A stretch of 64,000 nt of DNA from the NCBI GenBank assembly GCA_023390555.1, contig JAEWCQ010000016.1, forward strand, positions 1 to 64,000. Direction: 5' to 3'. Of the stretch, positions 7,515-16,023 are shown piece after piece (position 1 is the first letter of the stretch; each line of letters starts with the position of its first letter). The position numbers and the translations under genes are program-made. Origin of the DNA: Bacillota bacterium. Lineage in GTDB: Bacteria > Bacillota > Clostridia > Lachnospirales > Lachnospiraceae. The notes beneath the pieces are model-generated. The model was given only the letters and a program-made list of their open reading frames with translations. It searched no databases and had not been told where the DNA came from.

Positions 7515-8339
7515 ATGAGAAAAATTGCGTTTTATGGAAAAGGTGGAATCGGTAAATCTACAACACAGCAGAATACAGCTGCAGCAATGGCACATTATTA
7601 CGATAAGAAAATTTTTATTCATGGCTGTGATCCAAAGGCAGATTCAACTCGTCTGATTCTGGGCGGAAAGCCGCAGGAAACTCTCATGGATGTTCTTCGT
7701 GAGGAAGGGGCTGAAAAAGTAACCAATGAAAAGGTTATTAAGGAAGGTTACAAGGATATCCGGTGCGTGGAATCCGGAGGACCGGAACCTGGTGTTGGCT
7801 GTGCCGGAAGAGGTGTCATTACAGCAATTGACCTGATGGAGAACAACGGTGCTTATACCGACGATCTGGACTTTGTCTTTTTTGATGTCCTCGGTGATGT
7901 TGTCTGCGGAGGATTTGCAATGCCGATCAGAGACGGAAAAGCGCAGGAAGTATACATAGTTGCTTCTGGAGAGATGATGGCAATCTATGCGGCAAACAAT
8001 ATCTGCAAAGGTCTTGTAAAGTATGCAAAGCAGAGTGGGGTACGTCTCGGCGGAATTATATGCAACAGTCGTAAGGTTGATCGGGAGAGAGAGTTTCTCG
8101 AAGAATTTACGGCATCCATCGGAACTCAGATGATTCATTTTGTACCGCGTGACAATATTGTTCAGAAAGCGGAATTTAATAAAAAGACAGTTGTGGAATA
8201 CGACGAAGCGGAGAACCAGGCAAAGGAATACGGAGAACTGGCACGTAAGATTATTGAAAATGATAACTTTGTCATCCCACAGCCGCTTACCATGGATGAA
8301 CTGGAAAAGATGGTTGTAAAATATGGAATTTCAGATTAA
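7515..8339 (+). CDS. anfH: Fe-only nitrogenase reductase (Fe protein) AnfH
   Basis: 274 aa, the usual length. The P-loop is GKGGIGKST (8-16). Cys96 (GVGCAGRG) and Cys131 (DVVCGGF) are the ligands of the [4Fe-4S] cluster bridging the dimer, and Arg99 is the site modified by DraT in other organisms. Switch region DPKAD is present. The sequence follows the AnfH type closely (FFDVLGDVVCGGFAMPIRD, IICNSR, FVPRDNIVQKAEFN). It passes electrons to AnfDGK with ATP hydrolysis. It is the first gene of the operon, preceded by AAAGGAGG and the leader terminator. Confidence 0.95.
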   Translation: MRKIAFYGKGGIGKSTTQQNTAAAMAHYYDKKIFIHGCDPKADSTRLILGGKPQETLMDVLREEGAEKVTNEKVIKEGYKDIRCVESGGPEPGVGCAGRGVITAIDLMENNGAYTDDLDFVFFDVLGDVVCGGFAMPIRDGKAQEVYIVASGEMMAIYAANNICKGLVKYAKQSGVRLGGIICNSRKVDREREFLEEFTASIGTQMIHFVPRDNIVQKAEFNKKTVVEYDEAENQAKEYGELARKIIENDNFVIPQPLTMDELEKMVVKYGISD

Positions 8340-8359
8340 TTGGGAAAGGGGTATTGCTT

Positions 8360-8677
8360 ATGAAGATGTTAAAGGCAATTGTCAGACCTGAAATTGCAGA
8401 TTCGATTGCGGATGCTCTTGCTGAAGCCGGTTTTCACTCATTGACCAAGCTGAATGCATTCGGAAGAGGAAAACAGAACGGTATTATCAGCGGAGCCATT
8501 CATTACAGTGAACTGCCGAAAACACTCCTGATGCTGGTTGTGGAGGACGAAGCGGTCAACGAAGTATTAAAGATTATTAAATACAAGGCTTATACGGGAA
8601 ACTTTGGTGACGGGAAAGTATTTATTTCTCCGGTCGAGCGTGTTATGACGGTCAGAACCGGTGAGACAGGGCTATAG
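8360..8677 (+). CDS. nifI1: Nitrogenase-associated PII protein NifI1
   Basis: 105 aa from ATG 8360, preferred over an upstream TTG because of AAAGGGG eight bases before it. MKMLKAIVRPE is the PII N-terminus, FGRGKQNG lies in the T-loop and FGDGKVFISPVE is the conserved C-terminal strand. NifI1 with NifI2 forms a 2-oxoglutarate/ATP-sensing complex that binds and blocks dinitrogenase when ammonium appears. Location between the H and D genes is the classic NifI arrangement of anaerobes and archaea. Its stop abuts nifI2. Confidence 0.92.
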   Translation: MKMLKAIVRPEIADSIADALAEAGFHSLTKLNAFGRGKQNGIISGAIHYSELPKTLLMLVVEDEAVNEVLKIIKYKAYTGNFGDGKVFISPVERVMTVRTGETGL

Positions 8678-8686
8678 GTGAGGCGT

Positions 8687-9058
8687 ATGAAAGAAATCAT
8701 TACGATTATCCGTCCGAAAAAAGTAAATGCCACCAAAGATGCGCTGGCAGAACTGGGGCTTCCGAGCATGACTGCAATACCTGTGCTCGGAAGAGGAAAA
8801 CAAAAAGGCATTGCAAGCGAGGTCAATATCGAATATCGTCCCGGTGTATTTGAGCAAAGCAAGAGCAGCGGAATGAAATACATTCCAAAACGTTATCTTT
8901 CCATTGTGGTGAAGGATGAACTGGTTGATAAGATCATTCAGACCATAACGGATATTAATAAGACCGGTCAGATCGGAGACGGCAAGATATTTGTCTGTCC
9001 GGTGGACGATGTGCTTCGTATCCGTACGGATGAAACGGGCGAAGCAGCGGTTGACTAA
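8687..9058 (+). CDS. nifI2: Nitrogenase-associated PII protein NifI2
   Basis: 123 aa from ATG 8687 (AGGTGAGG upstream). A GTG at 8678 would add three residues. MKEIITIIRPKK is the PII start. The T-loop is longer than in NifI1 (about residues 35-62, GRGKQKG followed by a Tyr- and Ser-rich insert), the distinguishing feature of NifI2. IGDGKIFVCPVDDVLRIRTDE closes the fold. It acts with NifI1 in switching off nitrogenase activity after translation. Confidence 0.92.
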   Translation: MKEIITIIRPKKVNATKDALAELGLPSMTAIPVLGRGKQKGIASEVNIEYRPGVFEQSKSSGMKYIPKRYLSIVVKDELVDKIIQTITDINKTGQIGDGKIFVCPVDDVLRIRTDETGEAAVD

Positions 9059-9079
9059 TCAGAAGCAAGGAGGGATATT

Positions 9080-10657
9080 ATGCCATATCATTTGTTTAAA
9101 TGTAGTGAATGTATACCGGAACGCGAAAAGCATGCTGTGATCAAGGGCCACGGCGAAACATTGGCAGATGCACTTCCGCTTGGATATCTGAATACCATTC
9201 CGGGAACCATTTCCGAACGGGGCTGTGCTTATTGCGGCGCCAAGCATGTAATCGGTACACCTATGAAGGACGTGATTCATATGAGTCATGGCCCGATCGG
9301 CTGTACTTACGATACCTGGCAGACGAAGCGATACCTCAGTGATAACGATAATTTTCAGCTGAAGTATACCTTTGCAACGGACATGAAGGAATCCAATATC
9401 GTATTCGGAGCGGAAAAAATATTAAAAAAGAATATCGTCGAGGCGTTCAAAGCCTTTCCGGAAATTAAGCGCATGACGGTTTACCAGACCTGTGCCTCCG
9501 CACTGATTGGAGACGATATCAATGCAATTGCACAGGAAGTAATGGAAGAGATGCCGGATGTGGATATCTTTGTATGCAATTCGCCGGGCTTTGGGGGACC
9601 GAGTCAGTCCGGGGGACATCATAAGATTAACATCGCCTGGATTAATCAGAAAGTCGGAACCGTGGAACCGGAAATTACAAGTGATTATGTGATCAACTAT
9701 GTTGGTGAGTACAACATTCAGGGCGATCAGGAGGTCATGCAGGATTACTTCAAAAGAATGGGAGTTCAGGTCTTATCCACCTTTACGGGAAATGGCAGCT
9801 ATGACGGACTCCGCGCCATGCATAAAGCGCAATTAAATGTTCTGGAGTGTGCAAGATCCGCAGAATATATCTGTAATGAGTTAAGAGTCCGCTACGGGAT
9901 TCCGCGTCTGGATATCGACGGATTCGGCTTTGAACCGCTGTCTGGCTCATTACGTAAGATTGCGATGTTTTTTGGAATTGAGGATCGGGCAGAGGCCATT
10001 ATCAAAGAGGAAGTGGATCGGTGGAAGCCGGAACTTGACTGGTACAAAGAGCGGCTCAAAGGCAAGAAGGTCTGCTTATGGCCGGGCGGTTCCAAGCTTT
10101 GGCACTGGGCAAATGTCATTCATGAAGAAATGGGTGTGGAGGTTGTATCGGTTTACACCAAATTCGGTCATCAGGGAGACATGGAAAAGGGAATCTCAAG
10201 ATGCGAAGAAGGAGCACTGGCAATCGATGATCCGAACGAACTGGAAGGTATGGAAGCAATGGAAGAGCTGGAACCGGATATTATTTTCACAGGAAAGAGA
10301 CCGGGTGAGGTCGCAAAGAAAGTCCGGGTGCCATATCTGAATGCACATGCTTACCACAATGGACCATGGAAGGGATACGAAGGCTGGGTAAGGTTCGCGC
10401 GTGATGTTTATAACGGAATCTATTCTCCGATTCACGAGCTTTCCCGTCTGGACATCAGCAAAGATGAGATCCCGACTGACAAAGGCTTCATGACGCAGAG
10501 ATTATTCTCAGATGTCAATCTGCCGGAGGAGATTAAAAATTCTGAGGTTTTACGGGAATACTCGGGTGAATATGATGCATTGAAGCGTCTGAAAAACAGA
10601 GTATATCCGGAATTTCCGAGAAAATCGGAAGATATACAGGATGTGGTAGCCATTTAG
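9080..10657 (+). CDS. anfD: Fe-only nitrogenase alpha subunit AnfD
   Basis: 525 aa. It matches the AnfD type rather than NifD or VnfD along its whole length, for example ISERGCAYCGAKHVIGTPM, GGHHKINIAWINQKVGTVEP and GFGFEPL. P-cluster cysteines fall at Cys49, Cys75 and Cys138. The FeFe-cofactor ligands are Cys257 (LECARSAEYI) and His423 (NAHAYHNG), the same numbers as I recall for the Azotobacter enzyme, so there are no net gaps up to there. It reduces N2 to ammonia with high H2 output as part of (AnfDGK)2. It is followed 13 bp later by anfG. Confidence 0.96.
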   Translation: MPYHLFKCSECIPEREKHAVIKGHGETLADALPLGYLNTIPGTISERGCAYCGAKHVIGTPMKDVIHMSHGPIGCTYDTWQTKRYLSDNDNFQLKYTFATDMKESNIVFGAEKILKKNIVEAFKAFPEIKRMTVYQTCASALIGDDINAIAQEVMEEMPDVDIFVCNSPGFGGPSQSGGHHKINIAWINQKVGTVEPEITSDYVINYVGEYNIQGDQEVMQDYFKRMGVQVLSTFTGNGSYDGLRAMHKAQLNVLECARSAEYICNELRVRYGIPRLDIDGFGFEPLSGSLRKIAMFFGIEDRAEAIIKEEVDRWKPELDWYKERLKGKKVCLWPGGSKLWHWANVIHEEMGVEVVSVYTKFGHQGDMEKGISRCEEGALAIDDPNELEGMEAMEELEPDIIFTGKRPGEVAKKVRVPYLNAHAYHNGPWKGYEGWVRFARDVYNGIYSPIHELSRLDISKDEIPTDKGFMTQRLFSDVNLPEEIKNSEVLREYSGEYDALKRLKNRVYPEFPRKSEDIQDVVAI

Positions 10658-10670
10658 GAGGTGCATGATA

Positions 10671-11024
10671 ATGGAGGAAGCATTGTATCAGGAAAGAGTA
10701 GAAGTTTTGCTTAATTTTATTATGAAAAAATGTCTGTGGCAGTTTCATTCCCGTGCATGGGACAGAGAGAGGCAGAATGCAAATATTATCGAGAAAACCA
10801 TGCAGATTTTATGCGAAGAGCCGGTAGAAAAAGATACACCGGAGGATCGCTGTTATTATGTGGATGCCGTATATCTGGCAGAAAATTATAAGAACAGATT
10901 TCCCTGGGTATCCGAAATTGATAGGGCGGAGCTGAAAAAGGTACTGCAGGGATTAAAGGAACAGCTGGATTATCTGCTGATTACCGGTTCTTTAAACAAG
11001 GAATTGACAGATCCGCTTTATTGA
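10671..11024 (+). CDS. anfG: Fe-only nitrogenase delta subunit AnfG
   Basis: 117 aa from ATG 10671. TAGGAGG, which includes the anfD stop, is correctly placed for this start; ATG 10665 is too close to it. The delta subunit is found only in V- and Fe-only nitrogenases. Recognisable stretches are MKKCLWQFHSRAWDRERQN, CYYVDAVYLAEN and the basic/acidic helical end. It caps the alpha subunit near the cofactor. Its place between D and K is diagnostic and excludes a Mo-nitrogenase. Confidence 0.93.
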   Translation: MEEALYQERVEVLLNFIMKKCLWQFHSRAWDRERQNANIIEKTMQILCEEPVEKDTPEDRCYYVDAVYLAENYKNRFPWVSEIDRAELKKVLQGLKEQLDYLLITGSLNKELTDPLY

Positions 11025-11038
11025 GAAGGAGGTAACCT

Positions 11039-12427
11039 ATGAACTGTGATGTGAAAATAAAAGAACGTGCAGGTGTCATCAATCCCATCTTTACATGCCA
11101 GCCTGCCGGAGTACAATTTGCCAGCATCGGGATCAAGGACTGCATCGGAATCGTTCATGGAGGACAGGGCTGCGTTATGTTTGTCCGTCTGTTGTTCTCA
11201 CAGCATTTTAAAGAGAGCTTTGAACTGGCGTCTTCCTCCCTGCATGAAGACGGAGCGGTATTCGGAGCACTGAACCGTGTAGAGGAAGCCGTTGATGTTC
11301 TGCTGATGCGATATCCCGATGTCAAAGTGATTCCGATTATTTCAACCTGCTCGACCGAGGTTATCGGAGATGACATTGACGGTGTGGTACGCAAGCTGGA
11401 ACGTACTTTGCTGCAGGATAAATTCGCAGGGCGTGAGGTGCATTTGATTCCGATTCATTCACCGAGCTTTGTCGGCAGCATGATTACCGGTTATGATATC
11501 GCCGTAAAAGAGTTTTTATCGTACTTTGCAAAAAAAGGAACGCCGTCAGAGAAAATCAATCTGATTACGGGCTGGGTAAATCCGGGCGATGTAACGGAAC
11601 TGAAGCATCTTTTATCGGTCATGGGCGTAGAGGCAAATGTGTTGTTTGAAATAGAGGCGTTTGACTCTCCTCTGATGCCGGAGGGCAATTATACCTCCCA
11701 TGGGGACACGACGATCGAAGAGCTCACGGACACGGCAAATGCCAAAGCTACGTTTGCCTTAAACCGGTATGAAGGGGGAAAGGCCGCAAAATATCTGGAA
11801 GATGAATTTGAAGTTCCGGCAATTATCGGACCGACCCCAATCGGAATCCGGAATACGGACACCTTTTTAAAGAAACTGAGTGATGTGACGGGAAAGCCGA
11901 TTCCCGAAGAACTGGTGGTGGAGCGCGGCATTGCCTTAGATGCAATCACCGATGTAACACATATGTTTCTGGCAGATAAGAAAGTGGCAATCTATGGAAG
12001 CCCCGATCTTGTCATCGGTCTGGCTCAGTTTTGCCTCGATCTGGAAATGAAACCGGTACTTTTATTACTCGGAGACGACAATTCCGGTTATGCAAAGGAT
12101 GAACGGATCAAGGAATTTGAAGAAAAGCTGGATTACAAGATGGAAGTTATTACAAATGCTGACTTGTGGGAATTAGAGAACCGGATCAAAAACGAAGGAC
12201 TGGAAGTTGATCTGATCATGGGACATTCCAAAGGCAGATATATTTCCATCGATTACAACATACCAATGGTACGTGTCGGATTTCCGGTCTATGACCGTGC
12301 AGGGAAATACCGTCATTCGATTGTAGGTTATCGGGGAGCCATGCTTTTAGCGGAAGAAATTGCCAACACCTGGTTTGCCGATATGGAATACAAACACAAC
12401 AGAGAACCTGTGCTGAATGTGTGGTAA
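11039..12427 (+). CDS. anfK: Fe-only nitrogenase beta subunit AnfK
   Basis: 462 aa, the short AnfK form without the long N-terminal extension of NifK. INPIFTCQPAGVQFASIG and GIVHGGQGCVMFVRL provide two P-cluster cysteines, and PIISTCSTEVIGDD the third. The sequence keeps the AnfK type to its end (EPVLNVW). It starts 14 bp after anfG behind GAGAAGGAGG. With AnfD it holds the P-cluster that relays electrons to the FeFe cofactor. Confidence 0.95.
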   Translation: MNCDVKIKERAGVINPIFTCQPAGVQFASIGIKDCIGIVHGGQGCVMFVRLLFSQHFKESFELASSSLHEDGAVFGALNRVEEAVDVLLMRYPDVKVIPIISTCSTEVIGDDIDGVVRKLERTLLQDKFAGREVHLIPIHSPSFVGSMITGYDIAVKEFLSYFAKKGTPSEKINLITGWVNPGDVTELKHLLSVMGVEANVLFEIEAFDSPLMPEGNYTSHGDTTIEELTDTANAKATFALNRYEGGKAAKYLEDEFEVPAIIGPTPIGIRNTDTFLKKLSDVTGKPIPEELVVERGIALDAITDVTHMFLADKKVAIYGSPDLVIGLAQFCLDLEMKPVLLLLGDDNSGYAKDERIKEFEEKLDYKMEVITNADLWELENRIKNEGLEVDLIMGHSKGRYISIDYNIPMVRVGFPVYDRAGKYRHSIVGYRGAMLLAEEIANTWFADMEYKHNREPVLNVW

Positions 12428-12481
12428 CAGGGCGTTACATAACGATACAGTACCGTATTTTTCCTTAAGGATGGTGGTATC

Positions 12482-13735
12482 TTGCCGAATCAAAAACCCT
12501 CTGATTTCAGTTTTTTGGACCGGCGTATCTGCAGGCATCCGTGCTTTAATAATTATGATTTTCACAGCGCGGTTATTCACCTTCCCGTTGCCGGAGAGGT
12601 CAATGTCTTTTACCGGGGAAATCTGTTTCCGGATTCTTCCGTAATGGATGCCTGTACGGGCGATTTTAATCTGCTTCTGACACCCGATGAAGCGCTCGAA
12701 CGCTTTATTGAGGTGCGCAGAAGCCTTCCGAATCTTTCGGTGGCAGCAATTGCAGGGCCGGGAGAGGCACTGGCTGATTTTGATGCGATAAAAAATGTGT
12801 TTCTGCGTGTCCGCAGGTGTCATCCCGAGATGATCCTCTGTCTGTCCACCAACGGACTGATGCTCCCGGTCTATGCAACCCATCTGGTATCACTGGGTGT
12901 AAACAGTATCACTGTGAATGTGAATACGCTGCACCCGGAGACCGGAGCGAAGATCTATGATCACATTACCTATATGGGACACCGATATGAAGGGACGGAA
13001 GGAGCCAATATTCTCCTCCAGAACCAGATGGCAGGAATCAGTTATCTGGCTTCGCTTGGTATTGCACTCAGGATCAATATTCAGGTGATTAAAGGAATTA
13101 ATGAATATGAGGTCCGGGATATCATCCATTTTGCGAAGGACTGCGGCTGTAAATATACCAATGTGATGCCTCTGTCTGTTTTTGGAAGCAGAGAGAATGG
13201 ACTGGAAGCTTTTCACAGTGACCGGTTAAGTGAGGAAAGAAGGGAATATGAGGAAATCATGCCTCAGTCTTATTTCTGCAAACTCTGTCATCCGGCTTCC
13301 GTGGAGACGCTGAATACAAGATTTCCGCTCGATCTTTCGAAACCGATTGAGACATCGGGGCAGAAATCGCGAAAACCATCCGTTCATGCACGCTTTGCGG
13401 TCTGTTCCAAAACGGGAAAACTGACCGACCAGCATTTTGGTCTGGCTACGGAGTTTTATATTTATGACTATGTAGAGGATACGGTTTCATTTCTCGAAAC
13501 AAGGGCAGTGGAGCAGTATTGCCACGGACCGGAGGAAGATAAGGAAAGCGGCAAAATATACCGGCTGATTCGAACGATTGAGGACTGCAACTGTGTCATC
13601 TGTATGAGAATCGGTGCCTGTCCGGCGAATGAACTGAAAGAAAAAGATATTGATACCTATGTTACCTATAACCTGATCGAAGACGGAATACGGGAGGCGG
13701 TAAACCGGCTCTACCGGGAACGGAGGATTCCATGA
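12482..13735 (+). CDS. NifB-NifX fusion lacking radical-SAM cysteines
   Basis: 417 aa from TTG 12482 behind AAGGATGG. Residues 15-275 align with NifB throughout: HPC (19-21), IHLPVA, IAGPGEALADF, CLSTNG (Cys120) and CKLC (266-269). The radical-SAM triplet CxxxCxxC is Val40, Tyr44 and Asn47 here, and the CANESRPG motif is also lost. Residues 302-411 are a NifX/NafY-like cofactor-binding domain (KTGKLTDQHFGLATEF...CVICMRIGACPANEL). It cannot do SAM chemistry in the normal way but keeps several Cys used by NifB for its K clusters. The frame is intact over 1.25 kb and coupled to the next gene, so it is not decay. A cofactor scaffold, carrier or NifEN substitute is my inference. A catalytic NifB lies 3 kb downstream. 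Confidence 0.85.
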   Translation: MPNQKPSDFSFLDRRICRHPCFNNYDFHSAVIHLPVAGEVNVFYRGNLFPDSSVMDACTGDFNLLLTPDEALERFIEVRRSLPNLSVAAIAGPGEALADFDAIKNVFLRVRRCHPEMILCLSTNGLMLPVYATHLVSLGVNSITVNVNTLHPETGAKIYDHITYMGHRYEGTEGANILLQNQMAGISYLASLGIALRINIQVIKGINEYEVRDIIHFAKDCGCKYTNVMPLSVFGSRENGLEAFHSDRLSEERREYEEIMPQSYFCKLCHPASVETLNTRFPLDLSKPIETSGQKSRKPSVHARFAVCSKTGKLTDQHFGLATEFYIYDYVEDTVSFLETRAVEQYCHGPEEDKESGKIYRLIRTIEDCNCVICMRIGACPANELKEKDIDTYVTYNLIEDGIREAVNRLYRERRIP

Positions 13736-14445
13736 AGATACATTATTTACAGCACGTGCCGTTTGAAAATCCCGGAATCATTCTGGATTGGGCAGCGGAC
13801 GGAGGGCATGCGGTCACCTGTACGAAATTATATGAAGTGCATACATTTCCCGATCTCACGGAAATTGACTGGCTCATCATCATGGGCGGGCCTATGAATA
13901 TCTATGAGGAAGAGAGGTATCCGTGGCTGAAGGAAGAAAAAGCATTCATCCAGACGGCGGTTCAGGCAGATAAGCTGATTCTCGGACTGTGTCTGGGAGC
14001 CCAGCTGATTGCAGACGTAATCGGAGGATGTGTCATAAAAAATCCCTGGAAAGAAATAGGGTGGTTTACGGTAAATCTGACGGAAGAAGCGCAGAAGCAT
14101 CCGGCGTTTTCTTTTCTGCCAAAGCGTCCTGCGGTCTTTGAATGGCATGGGGATACCTTTGTTGATCTTCCGGCCGGTACGGTGTCTCTGGCTTCTAATG
14201 AAGCCTGCCAGAACCAGGCATTTGCTTATGGAGACCGGATATTCGGGTTTCAGTTTCATCTGGAAAATACGTGGGAGATTATTGCGAATCTGATGAGTCA
14301 CTGTGCAGATGAGATGACAGCGGGACAGTACATACAGACGGCGGAAGAAATTACGTCACAAAAACATCTGATTGAGCAGGACAATTCATGGATGCGGCAG
14401 TTTCTTTCAACATTAGAGCAATTACAGGAAGCAGGTGAACGATAA
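13732..14445 (+). CDS. Class I glutamine amidotransferase-like protein
   Basis: 237 aa. The start ATG overlaps the previous stop (ATGA). The triad is visible: Cys87 in LGLCLGAQL, His176 and Glu178 in FQFHLE. The oxyanion loop is IMGGPMNIYEE. It is a free-standing GMP-synthase-type GATase domain with no synthetase partner. Such domains release ammonia from glutamine or act as gamma-glutamyl hydrolases. Inside an anf operon it could link nitrogenase to glutamine level or trim a glutamylated compound; neither is shown by the sequence. Confidence 0.82.
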   Translation: MKIHYLQHVPFENPGIILDWAADGGHAVTCTKLYEVHTFPDLTEIDWLIIMGGPMNIYEEERYPWLKEEKAFIQTAVQADKLILGLCLGAQLIADVIGGCVIKNPWKEIGWFTVNLTEEAQKHPAFSFLPKRPAVFEWHGDTFVDLPAGTVSLASNEACQNQAFAYGDRIFGFQFHLENTWEIIANLMSHCADEMTAGQYIQTAEEITSQKHLIEQDNSWMRQFLSTLEQLQEAGER

Positions 14446-14446
14446 A

Positions 14447-14986
14447 ATGGAACAAATCCGTTATGTACAGAGAATCTGCGAAGATGAGAAAAAGGTGGAA
14501 CAATTTTTAACAGAAGCGAGAACGGGTGTACTCGGAATTGCAGGAGCGGACTATCCCTATTGTGTCCCTGTCAATTACGTTTGGAAGGACGGAGCGATCT
14601 ATTTTCATGGACTTGGCTCAGGAAAAAAGATTGAGCTGCTGGAAACACATCGGGAAGTCAGTTTTCTGGTTTACCAGGAACACGGTACGGTGCAGGATGC
14701 GATGCCCTGTCATGCCGATACTTCCTATATCAGTGTGATGCTGTTCGGAAAGGCGGAAAAGCTGACGAGTGCGGAGGAGAGTTCCGCTGTACTGCAGGCT
14801 GTTGTGGATAAATTCATGCCGCACTTTTACAAGAATAAAATTACGCCTGCGCTGGTTGAAAAATACCGCTCTGCATTTGACAATCAGGCGGTTGCCGTCT
14901 ATAAAATTGTACCGGATTATAAAACTGCAAAAGAAAATGTGGCTGCACAGGAAGATCTGTATCAGGTCAAAAAAGAAGGAGGCTGA
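14447..14986 (+). CDS. Pyridoxamine 5'-phosphate oxidase-like flavoprotein (NimA type)
   Basis: 179 aa from ATG 14447, one base after the previous stop with AGGTGA upstream. A GTG at 14435 would add four residues. The split-barrel FMN fold is recognised from GVLGIAGADYPYCVPVNYVWKDGAIYFHG, then GKKIELLETHREVSFLVY, and MPCHADTSYISVMLFG. Members bind FMN or haem and reduce nitro compounds or handle redox stress. In this operon it may protect nitrogenase or supply electrons; both are inference. Confidence 0.8.
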   Translation: MEQIRYVQRICEDEKKVEQFLTEARTGVLGIAGADYPYCVPVNYVWKDGAIYFHGLGSGKKIELLETHREVSFLVYQEHGTVQDAMPCHADTSYISVMLFGKAEKLTSAEESSAVLQAVVDKFMPHFYKNKITPALVEKYRSAFDNQAVAVYKIVPDYKTAKENVAAQEDLYQVKKEGG

Positions 14987-14990
14987 GGTT

Positions 14991-15983
14991 ATGATTGTTG
15001 CAGAAAAAAAAGAAATAGAGAAATCGAAAAGCTGCTTTGATTATCAGGATTTAAAGGGAATCACGCGATACAGCATTTATCCGTCCGGGGTTATGAAAGA
15101 CTGCAATCTGGACGAATACAACCAGATCAGGGTCGGAGAAAATCTGTTTGTTCCCCGCTATCGGAAAATGGATGAGCGGAAAAAGGATAACAAGACCATG
15201 TCCTTTTATGAAAGCGGTAAGATAAAAAGCATTGCACTGGAGGAGCGGAGTGAAGTGGAAACCAGTGTCGGAACAGTGACGGCTGAGCTGATTACTTTTT
15301 ATGAGGATGGAGCGATTGACAGTATTTTTCCGGTGAATGGACAGATCGGTTTTGGATGGTCTATGGAAGATGAAGAGAAGCTTTTGGAGGAGATGGATTT
15401 CTCGTTTCCGTTTGGAGAATTTCAGACAAAAGTCATTGGCCTTCGGTTTTTTGCGGATGGTTCGCTAAAGAGCATGATACTCTGGCCGGGCAGACAGATT
15501 GAACTGGATACTCCGATCGGGCGGCAACCGGTCCGAATCGGCTTTCGCCTGTATGAGAGCGGTGCAATCGAGTCGTTTGAGCCGGCAGTCCCGATTTCGA
15601 TTCAGACGCCGGTCGGAATGATTATGGCTTTTGACCAGCATGCGGTTGGCGTAGATGCAGATTTTAACTCGGTGCGGTTTTATCCGGATGGGACACTGCA
15701 GTCTCTGTGCACGAACAGTGACATCGTAATCAACTGTCCGTCAACCAAGGAGCACACGGTATTCTACCAGCAGCTGCGACTGGATATGCTGACCGATGAG
15801 ATGGTGAAGCTTCCGATTACTGTGAGCTTTCAGGAGGATCTGGTCACTTTGGATAACGGTGCGGAAAAAAGGACTTTTTCCATCGGAGAGGCAAAGTTTC
15901 TGTTTCTGCATGATGGGTACTATGCGGAAAAAAAGTGCAGTCCCGGAAGTGATTGCTCCGGCTGCGGAGCGTCCTGCATGTAA
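14991..15983 (+). CDS. MORN-like repeat protein with Cys-rich tail, anf-linked
   Basis: 330 aa from ATG 14991. The open frame runs further upstream only as overlap with the previous gene. It carries five or more copies of a short motif [FL][YF]xxG.[IL]xS[ILM]: FYESGKIKSI, FYEDGAIDSI, FFADGSLKSM, LYESGAIESF and FYPDGTLQSL. These resemble MORN or YwqK-type beta-hairpin repeats. The last 16 residues hold four cysteines (C-x5-C-x2-C-x3-C), a plausible Fe-S or metal site. No signal peptide. I do not know its function. Its place between the flavoprotein and anfO suggests an accessory role in Fe-only nitrogenase. Confidence 0.75.
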   Translation: MIVAEKKEIEKSKSCFDYQDLKGITRYSIYPSGVMKDCNLDEYNQIRVGENLFVPRYRKMDERKKDNKTMSFYESGKIKSIALEERSEVETSVGTVTAELITFYEDGAIDSIFPVNGQIGFGWSMEDEEKLLEEMDFSFPFGEFQTKVIGLRFFADGSLKSMILWPGRQIELDTPIGRQPVRIGFRLYESGAIESFEPAVPISIQTPVGMIMAFDQHAVGVDADFNSVRFYPDGTLQSLCTNSDIVINCPSTKEHTVFYQQLRLDMLTDEMVKLPITVSFQEDLVTLDNGAEKRTFSIGEAKFLFLHDGYYAEKKCSPGSDCSGCGASCM

Positions 15984-16023
15984 CACTTTCGTACCCCAAA
16001 AATGGTAGGAGGGTATTGCGATT

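Noticed and set aside
7515..12427. Vanadium nitrogenase (vnf) or Mo nitrogenase
   Set aside because: Delta subunit excludes Mo type, and the D and K subunits follow AnfD/AnfK along their length; anfO is present and no vnfEN or V transport gene is in view.
12440..12470. Weak terminator between anfK and the NifB-NifX gene
   Set aside because: The possible stem ATAC/GTAT has only four pairs; likely readthrough into the next gene.
12482..13735. Frameshifted or decayed nifB pseudogene
   Set aside because: The frame is open over 417 codons, most of the NifB fold and the NifX domain are conserved, and it is coupled to its neighbour by ATGA. Only the SAM-cluster residues changed, which is selective loss rather than decay.
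14769..14990. Longer N-terminus for the MORN-like protein
   Set aside because: It overlaps the flavoprotein gene in another frame and lacks a ribosome site; ATG 14991 has GAGG upstream.
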